NCBI GenBank assembly: GCA_946407235.1
Contig: CAMJNF010000001.1
Span: 1 to 64,000, forward strand
Direction of reading: 5' to 3'
DNA: 64,000 bases
From: an uncultured Fibrobacter sp.
Lineage (GTDB): Bacteria; Fibrobacterota; Fibrobacteria; Fibrobacterales; Fibrobacteraceae
Shown: in pieces, positions 57,601 to 64,000 of the stretch
Layout of the letters: every line of letters starts with the position of its first letter
Position numbering within the stretch: position 1 is the stretch's first letter
Made by a program: the position numbers and the translations under genes
The notes under the pieces: generated by a model
What the model was told of the DNA's origin: nothing
What the model saw: only the letters and a program-made list of their open reading frames with translations
Databases searched by the model: none

Positions 57601-59217
57601 AGCATTTCCACAACGAAAAACAAACCAATTTTTATCACCAATAAAAAACTCTCCGTCTGTTCCATCAACAAGGTTTTGTTGAAAAGTCCATACATTCTGT
57701 ATTTTAAACAAAACAACAGCCTTTTTTGTTTCATCATCAATACCAACAGCATAATCAGTTCCATCCTCTAAACGTCCTAATGCAACATTTTTCAGATCAA
57801 CAGTTTCCTTATGCAGCCCAGTGACCGGATCCAAATTAACTAAAGCCTGTTCTTCATATTCATATTTAACAACACCACAATTAGGACCTATAATTGAATC
57901 GATAGCACCCAAAGGTAAAGGCTTCCCTTTTTCATCAATATCTTTTTTTATATAACGAAAAGATTCCTTTTGAATTTCTTCGCCAGGATGTTTTTTAGCA
58001 TATAACGAATTTGCACTTTCATATTCATCTTCTTTTTTCCCTCCACTAACTTCAACAATCGATGAAAGTAAACGTTTTGCATAATCCTGATTATACGTAC
58101 CATTAATTTTCACATCAAGTTGTTCATAACAAAAATCAATATACCTCAAAACCTCACCATCTTGGCCATACAATTTTATTTCTGAAAGAAATCTCCTTTC
58201 CATAGGATCAATATACCCATCCGGTTCAGATGAAGCATCATTTTCGGGTTCTCCCGTATTATCAATAAACTCTCGATTTATATCTTTAGGTTTTGTTACA
58301 AATTCTATTTTTTCCCCTTGAGACGAGGATATTGTTTTTAAATAACATTCCTTTGTATATCCAACATCAGTTTGGTAAGGTTTATTACCTGACCACACCA
58401 CTCTTTTCACTTTTTCTTCATATTGGTCATAGGAAAAAATCAAATAATTGCCATTATAGTCCTCCATTTTAGCCAAATTCCAGGCATTCGGATACAAAAT
58501 AGCATCTCCATTTTCATAAACACCCACGAAACCAAAACTATATGGATTTGCAATAGTATACTCCGTAGCATTTCGTTTTGGGGTATACTCCGAAGGATTT
58601 TCATAAATATTAGCCCCACGAGATTTACCTTCTTTATACTCCATATCACCATAAATAAATTTCACACCAACATCATTAATTATTTCCCACCCAATAACAA
58701 TAGGATACGTTTTAACAGCACCATCCTTCTTGAATTCAACTTTTTTTACTATTGGTTTTACAAGCCAATAAGGAAGTCCTTCAAGCCACCATTTAATACT
58801 ATTTTCTTCATCATCCCACCATTTTCCATCGCCATCTTTTACAATTTTATATTTCAAACCTGACGAAGTTTGAAGATAGTACGAATCATCACCAAGATAC
58901 ATAGAACCTTCATTATCTGATACAATTTTAGCATGTCCAAGAGTCCAACCTAAACCGACCCAACTTGATAATGCTACATCATTCTTATTTCGTACAATCT
59001 CTTCAACATTACTTGAATAACTCAATTCAACATCATAAGAAGCCAGCCCAGAAGAAATTGTCGCCAAATTTTTCTTAAAGGCCGCAGTTCCCGACAAAAG
59101 ATTTACCCCATCTTCCGCATTCATAAACTTGTTAAAAGCATTTCCTTGTTCTACACTTTGTGCAAACGCAGAATTAACCAACAGCACAAGAAAAAGCAAA
59201 TTGATTACATTAAACAT
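51607..59217 (-). CDS. Very large secreted SpvB/Tc-toxin-like protein with poly-Ser linker and beta-helix-like C-terminus
   Basis: Signal peptide; N-terminal LLSGTAAFKKNLATISSGLASYDVELSYSSN..WVGLGWTLGHAKI (SpvB/RHS-associated N-terminal type); poly-Ser; C-terminal beta-rich domain. Confidence 0.78.
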   Translation of the reverse strand: MFNVINLLFLVLLVNSAFAQSVEQGNAFNKFMNAEDGVNLLSGTAAFKKNLATISSGLASYDVELSYSSNVEEIVRNKNDVALSSWVGLGWTLGHAKIVSDNEGSMYLGDDSYYLQTSSGLKYKIVKDGDGKWWDDEENSIKWWLEGLPYWLVKPIVKKVEFKKDGAVKTYPIVIGWEIINDVGVKFIYGDMEYKEGKSRGANIYENPSEYTPKRNATEYTIANPYSFGFVGVYENGDAILYPNAWNLAKMEDYNGNYLIFSYDQYEEKVKRVVWSGNKPYQTDVGYTKECYLKTISSSQGEKIEFVTKPKDINREFIDNTGEPENDASSEPDGYIDPMERRFLSEIKLYGQDGEVLRYIDFCYEQLDVKINGTYNQDYAKRLLSSIVEVSGGKKEDEYESANSLYAKKHPGEEIQKESFRYIKKDIDEKGKPLPLGAIDSIIGPNCGVVKYEYEEQALVNLDPVTGLHKETVDLKNVALGRLEDGTDYAVGIDDETKKAVVLFKIQNVWTFQQNLVDGTDGEFFIGDKNWFVFRCGNAQSTYYPFVWNGEFWEQKRSFVDFGNHDKAIVGPGYLLTAHIANNKIDLRIPWTIWDKNGTDDFWSTTIENVDDGVFTSGDRTKYVNLYAGKNHFGVSYKKEWKASKDGMMKIYSFDSNSDKKPQSTLTLTRLDQDNQFVFFDDNIILELKQGGLFDDYEAYAYYWRDNNTDLKTCNHIKLVEDNCCDGNWCFYYVSYLPGVQKFADFQAVGSDYFVVRHNDNDNMSLFEYDGLKWSTVYRNENMVHDQDFDWWEEAEWDATPGYNFFVARRPRIRKRFLRNNEIKPYREYQLIERIDGEWKAGDIVSSGNVKIVYAGSDWYFVNDGQKGYVRNGFDWNVEDYAKNLAGGSSDFLKKDSKDYSYLNAEYFVEKSTTPLLISYGHELKSKGVTHLYYKKNDSFMSNIKGFFVSKKYIKDPVVDKVVSYEYSYGKITYSFLTKSSMVSSYMIKLPDGAGVVERYLCDESKALGEICQENYYEHPMEYYVYPSSRKPVKSVVREYERHREKNWPKHIYLDRIVKQKTVVNNLSKEESYTYADGINDLVAKTSVKDLNNPAFDMDLINVYAVEKYPELRTQNRVTEKIATYQLNRQGKVVSGDVMTYSDYDGVWRVHENWAYTPRNQKDDSFSFNWKSPELSTSWTKKKSISNYYNGEANEIVDQIGVKSSVVYKNGKQTFPIASVNNAGLDEILVLPGDDCGVDNWTECYNTPIMRGRSLGKDFPETNGAYGRFSNVAVLINKQKKLSGKIINVKKPIYRFSAWVQGTSSVAGADEIKVQLNSKNPIVIGLKGHGLWEYVEKDVEMDLDLNVESVLNVFTSNDTEIHLQDVRFVPEDAQVEVTFWDKHLNKPIAKVDDRGVGAYFEYDEAGRVVEIYGETADGTIALKSKNSYYSSVCAVKSDKNNALKELVVNGELLAVSQVPGVIEIAVKNNTDELKISWSSYIDGENVFYSLHKTGDPSSFEKEDCTGSCTIEKKFEGMSMTLDIAVSSMEHPYTIIINKTTSGWIDYGTPLTEGFNPVYLTDNDISGVRYLDKNGIRKAVYKNTGWSEYEFNREMGDFVSIGGSVNNGVDYVFALPNFTGKLSRSEKYTSNQNALGYKNISSGENYLLWFNMGAYDKDGVKSDMYRMSTSINNETYVLYDRLEYVENPEELGKEKSYSEYNSLYVKKLDGDSWKELGSVENISVKDADIVTGTAFEQNGVPFVAYIGKNPGYSIQTTCVYDTLLDPNDLNEPFEKPEGSNFKKQIVDEHPIVVVVKYYNVNEKKWKGFGSDFGDILFYNGEHLPNAKKVKLASDGMNIYMAILYNDAFSAQHALKVYKLVVYNSELQFNELVDQSFGSAIIAYLEENNHFDLVVHNNVPYVSFVNSANKDNITVVKYDNGVWRSVGTPAFANVSNKKNSADLAVNPNGVPYVVLRESIKSTNTMRKNKIVPMKYSAKDDKDLTIAALGDIPETSISKNFRQYILNYDAVVPMTMESVPFDIMFSKKDDVKGFFVENDGVPVFSWKKSLRDKFMMYAEKNGDEIPKFEVPLKNGSNEIKIHIYNSAKNMSLTYSFNIYREYASEFEFNSSTLGVADGVLVLKESDYVAVSSSSYAMSSDNNSGNEFNPPSSEKKKTVTSVEKFEYEIYPPKDGTTSKTICPKPNSAWYMLIDGLLQSKPECFEFDVEQNQIIVSSSSSLNDSKSSSSTRGNQIVFIDKDGNKKVIDIVVIRSSSSLSSLGSSSSLRSSSSLSLSSSSSSSSYSSSSNSSSSEYIEGTAIPKDYTPQYRYKFVAESNISFENKVSVASGEYMANDVNVAANAQIQGNVLCSSDMSLNSYAYVYSITLGGTLNSQAGASYGSMEQQSVVVPYVSRMNFNVGSESINVWAGQTMILSPGDYGDVAIYTNASVYFEPGVYRFNSLYIAPHVEVKSTAENALLQIWVQNNMRIDDNSSFMVDKNPKQVFVYGNGFFDMYIGVRTKISATIVYPNGRVNISPYTEYSGLIWANSINIGANTTIK
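52350..52472 (-). repeat. Hexamer-based tandem repeat encoding a poly-Ser linker
   Basis: gatgaactcgatgagctcgataaactcaatgagctcgatgat... encodes SSSSLSSLGSSSSLRSSSSLSLSSSSSSSSYSSSSNSSSS. Confidence 0.85.
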
Positions 59218-59504
59218 ATTAATCCTAAATATTCTTTTTTACTTACATACAAAACATCATAAAGAAAATAAACTTATACTTATTTCTAAAATTTTGTATT
59301 TACAAGAGCTTCAACAAGTTAGAACTTCCTTACACAAATTATCGTAAACAACAATTAACATCAAACTTCAGTTTTTAACTAAGTAATTTGCTAAAAAAAA
59401 ATATTTAAGATGAATTAACCACATACTTTTAATAACAACATTTATTTTTTACAAAATTCTTTTTACAGATTTGCTATATTCCTTAAAATCAAGGAGCAAA
59501 TATC

Positions 59505-60353
59505 ATGAAAAAAGAATTTTTCGCCTACTGCATTGCTGCAGCATGTCTTTTGTCCGCCTGCGGAGACGATTCTTCCACAAGTCCAAGCACCAATACTGGG
59601 AATTCACAATTTTCCAGTTCTTCAATGGCTAGCGTACCTGTATCATCCACTAAAGAGAGTCGCGACACAAAAGAAGTATCCAGCAGTTCCGTTGTAACAA
59701 GCAGTTCCAGCAAAGAAGTAGTATCTAGTAGTGCAGCGGCCAAAGGTTTCCCCACAAATTACAATCCTGAAACGGGAATCCTAACAGATGAGCGCGATGG
59801 CGAAGTTTACAAGACTGCAAAAATTGGCGACCAGATTTGGATGGGGCAAAATTTACGTTATCTGCCAACAGAACGTGTAGAAGGATGTGATCTCAGGTGG
59901 CTTGATGAAAGAGAGAAATCAGATTCTTTGCAAACGTACGGAAGAATCTATTCGTGGACCGAAGCAACAAGAATATCTTGTGATTATCTAACAAAAACTA
60001 TTTCTTTTGGCAACACAGAATACCCTTTACCATTTCAGGGAATTTGCCCCAAGGGATGGCATATACCGAGTTTAGATGAATGGAAAACAACGATTGAATC
60101 TACAAACCAACATTTATACAAATTACTCTCTACAGATTGGGTTGGTTCTAAATATGCAGGGACCGATGAATACGGTTTCAACGTGCTCAAACCGGCTAAT
60201 GGCACCCACGTCCAGTTCATCTTACTCGACAACTCTGGCGCAAAAAGTCAAACTTTGGTTTTCAACGACATCGGAGGTTCCACGATTCAACTGGAAACAA
60301 TTCGTAGCGAAAAAACCGCTGAAGGAACTTACCTCCGATGTTTGATGGACTAG
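59505..60353 (+). CDS. FISUMP lipoprotein with Ser-rich linker
   Basis: LLSACGDDSSTSPS lipobox; DERDGEVYKTAKIGDQIWMGQNLRYLP; GICPKGWHIPSLDEWK. Confidence 0.9.
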   Translation: MKKEFFAYCIAAACLLSACGDDSSTSPSTNTGNSQFSSSSMASVPVSSTKESRDTKEVSSSSVVTSSSSKEVVSSSAAAKGFPTNYNPETGILTDERDGEVYKTAKIGDQIWMGQNLRYLPTERVEGCDLRWLDEREKSDSLQTYGRIYSWTEATRISCDYLTKTISFGNTEYPLPFQGICPKGWHIPSLDEWKTTIESTNQHLYKLLSTDWVGSKYAGTDEYGFNVLKPANGTHVQFILLDNSGAKSQTLVFNDIGGSTIQLETIRSEKTAEGTYLRCLMD

Positions 60354-60377
60354 TTCGTAAAAACTCAAACAATCTCA

Positions 60378-60414
60378 AAAAGACCGATGAACATTTCATT
60401 GGTCTTTATTTTTT
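60378..60414 (+). terminator. Terminator of the FISUMP gene 59505-60353
   Basis: AAAGACCGATGAACATTTCATTGGTCTTTATTTTTT. Confidence 0.75.
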
Positions 60415-60667
60415 ATAGATTTAAGGATATCACATTGAGAAAAAGAAAAAAAATTGAAAGTCCTACGCCTCGATCATGACCGACCACAAGCAAGCTTGAG
60501 TCGGTCGTGATACTCGGCTTTTGGGGGTTGCGCAATGAATATAGTAGCCTATGCTACCCTCTTATTAAACTCCTGCATGGTCCACTAAAATAAGTTTCAA
60601 AAAAAATAACTGAATTTCACGACTCTGTCACTACATTGCAAATACATTTAATAAAGTATTCATTCAT

Positions 60668-61624
60668 TTACTTATTTATAAAATAAATTAATTTTCGACT
60701 AACTGGTAATTTATTTTGATAACCCTCTATTGATTCTTTCAATTTCAAGGGCACGCCATCCTTTCCATATTCAACATATATAGTCGTATTTATAAGAGCA
60801 ACTGTTGAATCGCGACTCTCAGAATACATTCCTCTTTCTGTTTGCCGGCTAACAGAAATTCTGCCCTGTTTGTCAAATTCATTTTTTATTTCTTTTTCAT
60901 AGATGACATCAGGAGTTTCGTAAAAAATTACCAAGCCATCTTTCTTTTGTTTAACGCATCCTTCAAATTCTTTTTTACCACTATCATCAACAAAACAAAT
61001 CACCGAATCTTTTTTTTCAGTTTTCAATTTTAGCGTACAATTAAACTTTTTTCCCGATTCTGAAAAAGTATTGTTTTCATCATAAATGCAATAGCTAGCG
61101 GAATCAAATGGCATACCGTCATAAAAGACAATACTTCTTACCAATGACAAGAATCCTTTATCATGGACATAAACTCTTTTAGAATCCTGTTTTTGATAAC
61201 TTTCTTGCGTTTGTATAAGGATCTTTTGATTTGTATTTTTCAGCATTTCTTTTTTTTCAACAATCGAATACGATGGGCAATCCATCTTCTTTTTTTTATC
61301 GTTCTTACACAATCGAACATTAGCCGAAGATCTCTTTTTTACATGTTGTGTATATTTTTCTTTTTCGTCACTTATTTCAATAATATCTAATGGTTCGTTT
61401 ATATCCAACGACACTTCATAGCCTTTTATTTTCACGTGTTTAAGAGAATCTTTGAACAGTTCGTCATAAATAAATTCTCTTTGATTTTTACAGCAAACAA
61501 CACCATTTTTATCAAGAAAAACATTTTTAAAAAAATTATAATGATCAGTGAAAATTTCTTCACCGGCATTTGCTGCAGCAACAAAAAAAATTAGACTCAC
61601 TATTAAACATGTTTTTGGTTTCAT
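60668..61624 (-). CDS. Secreted protein of unknown function, candidate immunity protein of the second RHS gene
   Basis: Signal peptide (LIVSLIFFVAAANAGEE); starts 3 bp after the RHS stop. Confidence 0.6.
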   Translation of the reverse strand: MKPKTCLIVSLIFFVAAANAGEEIFTDHYNFFKNVFLDKNGVVCCKNQREFIYDELFKDSLKHVKIKGYEVSLDINEPLDIIEISDEKEKYTQHVKKRSSANVRLCKNDKKKKMDCPSYSIVEKKEMLKNTNQKILIQTQESYQKQDSKRVYVHDKGFLSLVRSIVFYDGMPFDSASYCIYDENNTFSESGKKFNCTLKLKTEKKDSVICFVDDSGKKEFEGCVKQKKDGLVIFYETPDVIYEKEIKNEFDKQGRISVSRQTERGMYSESRDSTVALINTTIYVEYGKDGVPLKLKESIEGYQNKLPVSRKLIYFINK

Positions 61625-61627
61625 AAC

Positions 61628-64000
61628 TTACCAGTATTGATATCTATGATGGACAAAATTGTCTGAATCTACATAAAAACGTATCCACGAATTTTCATTT
61701 TTTTGATACACATAATGATTACCTGTAGGATATAGCTGAGCAATTCGAGCATCTCCAATCAAAGTCTTTGAGCTCGGAGATACAAAACCCGTTGATGGAT
61801 ATGGACTCTTCGGATGATTATGTATGGCATGCCAACCCGTTTCTCCTTTCATAAATTTCACAGCATCTGTAGTTAGTTCAGTTTTTGTAATAGTTACTTG
61901 TTCGCCGCTAACGTATCCTGTTTCAGGCTTCGCTGAAAAAGATTGTGAACCTTCAACAAATTTTCCATTTTTATCATAAAGTCTAAAAACTTCTCCTTCA
62001 GCAGGAACACGTTTCTCGAAATCGTTAAACACACTTTTTTGTATTTCAGAAGGAGTTTCATTTTCGTTGCCAACAATATGTCCTGCACCTTTTTTATCAT
62101 ATTCAATATATTCATTTTTTTCAATAGAATAAAGAGTATGATCACCAAAATATGTATCAGCCACATCAGAGATATACGCCATTCCAGCCCCCATCAAACC
62201 ACCTCGCAAGATTTCCCAACCAGACCCTCCGTTTATTGCTGATCCGGAAGCACCTCCTGCAAATCCACCAACAAGCTGAGCATAACTATACGCCATGAAG
62301 TTTCCTGCAATAGAACCTGCCGCTCCGCCAATGGCTCCAGCAGCAGCACCTTTCCAAGTGGCATCCCAAGCTCCGCTCCAGCTCATGCCTGTTCCGTTTA
62401 TCAAGCTCTGGGTAGCATAGTTTCCAAAACCACCAACAGCGCCGCCCGCAGCCCCACCAGCAATAGCACCACCAAGGCCGGCACCAGCGGCTTCAGCAGC
62501 AACACCTCCTGTCGCAGCAGCCGCAGCCCCCACAGCGGCGCCACCAACAAATCCAATGCCAACACTCTTACCGCAACTGCCTCCACCCGGAGCAGTGCAC
62601 TGCACAATGCCAGTCACAGTCCCCACAACAGCACCAATAATAGCGCCTACAACAATGTGAACGACCTCACCATTCGGATCAACATAGTTCACCGGGTCGC
62701 CACCGTAAGTGTACGGATTCGCAAACTGTCCAGCCGGGTCCGGTGTCAGCCAAAGTCCGAAGAAGGGGTCGAAGTAGCGAGCTCCAAAATAGAGTTTCTT
62801 GATAGGCCCATCATATTCCTTGCCCTGCCAGCGCTTGTTGTCATCAGACGGGCCGTGCATGATTTCATCGGCAGTGCCGTAGGCATAGTAATCATAGGCG
62901 CTTTGAAGGCCTGCAGTAGAGGCGTAACCGCGAATATTTCCCTGAGCATCTGTCACCGGGAAGTAGGCTTTGCCATCATCCATGTTGCGAAAACCTCCAG
63001 CAACAAGATCCATGCGTTTAAGCGCAAATTCATCGTTGCCTCCATTACCAATATGATCGGCCTGATACTCGCCCACACCGGACATCGTCGTAATTTCGTA
63101 ATCAATGCCAGCCCCCTTGAAAGCAGTCCAGATTCGCTGTCCCCCCTCATCATAGGCCATGCGCATCGTTTCATCCACATCTGTCAAAGGGTTCTTTGCA
63201 TCATTCACCTGCGCAAGTGTTGGCTCAGTACGACCTTCCGAAAGTACATAAGCCTCTTCAGGGAGACCCGCTGCATTCAATCGATATGCAACCCTGGCAC
63301 GCTTGTCATACCACACATTGCCAGCAGCATCGTACTTGAAGTATTCCACATCCGCATTCGAGGATTCTCCATTCACACTAAATCCAGCAGGACGGTAGCG
63401 GTCATCGGAATAGCTAGTCTCAACCGTATTCGGACCTTCCTGCTTGTAAGTCATTTGGCCTTCGGCTCCATCATAGCGGTACTCACCCGGGAGCGAACCC
63501 TCAACCTTCGTCAAACGACCGTCACCATCATAAGAATATGTTCCCGTACGGGTCACATTTCCGCGACCTTCAAGATTTTTCCATTCATGTTGGGCTTTGG
63601 TAACACGTCCAACAAGAGCATTGGCATAGCTTACAACCTTGTCCGTGTAGAGCGTTGCCCCGGAGGCATTCTGATAGATTATTTCAGTCGGACGACTGTG
63701 TACGTCGCGAAGAATAGTCTTCTTATAAACAAGGTCTCCCCTGTCATAGTAGCTTTTGCTCTTGACGTTGCCGTTCTTCGTATACTCATACGTCGCCAGA
63801 GCCTTGTGATTTTCGTCCTCGATTTTCAGCAGACGGCCCGCAGCATCATAGCTACGATAACGTTCGGCGCGGGGTACAAAGGCAGAAGTTCCAGCATCCC
63901 ATTCACCGAACGAACTGTGCGTGAGCTCGTCAGCCTGGTTATATTCGTATGAAAGTTCCACGGCAGGCATCCCCTGCATCGCGTAGATTATCCATTGACG
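61628..64000 (-). CDS. RHS-repeat protein, C-terminal part (5' end outside the window), with HxHP-containing tip
   Basis: YDxxGRL repeats; RYFDPFFGLWLTPDPAGQFANPYTYGGDPVNYVDPNGE; tip GWHAIHNHPKSPYPSTGFVSPSSKTL. The frame stays open past 63979 to the edge (RQWIIYAMQGMPAVEL). Confidence 0.9.
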   Translation of the reverse strand, partial: RQWIIYAMQGMPAVELSYEYNQADELTHSSFGEWDAGTSAFVPRAERYRSYDAAGRLLKIEDENHKALATYEYTKNGNVKSKSYYDRGDLVYKKTILRDVHSRPTEIIYQNASGATLYTDKVVSYANALVGRVTKAQHEWKNLEGRGNVTRTGTYSYDGDGRLTKVEGSLPGEYRYDGAEGQMTYKQEGPNTVETSYSDDRYRPAGFSVNGESSNADVEYFKYDAAGNVWYDKRARVAYRLNAAGLPEEAYVLSEGRTEPTLAQVNDAKNPLTDVDETMRMAYDEGGQRIWTAFKGAGIDYEITTMSGVGEYQADHIGNGGNDEFALKRMDLVAGGFRNMDDGKAYFPVTDAQGNIRGYASTAGLQSAYDYYAYGTADEIMHGPSDDNKRWQGKEYDGPIKKLYFGARYFDPFFGLWLTPDPAGQFANPYTYGGDPVNYVDPNGEVVHIVVGAIIGAVVGTVTGIVQCTAPGGGSCGKSVGIGFVGGAAVGAAAAATGGVAAEAAGAGLGGAIAGGAAGGAVGGFGNYATQSLINGTGMSWSGAWDATWKGAAAGAIGGAAGSIAGNFMAYSYAQLVGGFAGGASGSAINGGSGWEILRGGLMGAGMAYISDVADTYFGDHTLYSIEKNEYIEYDKKGAGHIVGNENETPSEIQKSVFNDFEKRVPAEGEVFRLYDKNGKFVEGSQSFSAKPETGYVSGEQVTITKTELTTDAVKFMKGETGWHAIHNHPKSPYPSTGFVSPSSKTLIGDARIAQLYPTGNHYVYQKNENSWIRFYVDSDNFVHHRYQYW

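Noticed and set aside
62657-63952. 431-aa plus-strand ORF opposite the RHS core
   Set aside because: Shadow frame of RHS repeats.
1-64000. tRNA, rRNA and CRISPR search by eye
   Set aside because: No convincing cloverleaf, rRNA or repeat-spacer array found; a covariance-model scan would be decisive.

Overview
The window looks like a Fibrobacter-type chromosome segment. That is inferred from FISUMP lipoproteins, poly-Ser linkers and a GH10 xylanase; no database search was run. Main blocks: (1) 1-18.9 kb: housekeeping and envelope genes (metG 3' part, MauE/DoxX-like, outer-membrane protein, COG3178 kinase plus PTS EIIA, ABC permease, dapB, five-LysM lytic transglycosylase, TSP3/OmpA protein, GH10 xylanase, Rpn-like nuclease, radical SAM protein, apt). 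(2) 18.97-35.74 kb: an aryl-polyene/flexirubin-like type II PKS cluster with an MIO aromatic ammonia-lyase and a fused membrane domain-AMP ligase-hotdog dehydratase. (3) 35.8-44.8 kb: outer-membrane protein, lipoprotein, argH, a two-domain FISUMP protein, and a condensed PilMNOPQ-like operon. (4) about 44.9-64 kb: an AT-rich polymorphic RHS region. It holds a 2536-aa SpvB/Tc-like secreted protein, a 1731-aa RHS protein and a second RHS protein that runs off the window. Each RHS gene is followed within about 10 bp by a small secreted ORF, a candidate immunity gene. Three observations look least explained. (a) Degenerate heptad arrays (consensus TTAGNNN, period 7, often in inverted pairs) start at or near gene stop codons at several intergenic loci. 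(b) A broken homolog of one RHS-associated lipoprotein lies about 29 kb away beside the Rpn-like gene. (c) The two RHS tips carry unassigned domains with candidate catalytic His/Cys or HxHP motifs. No rRNA, tRNA or CRISPR array was seen.
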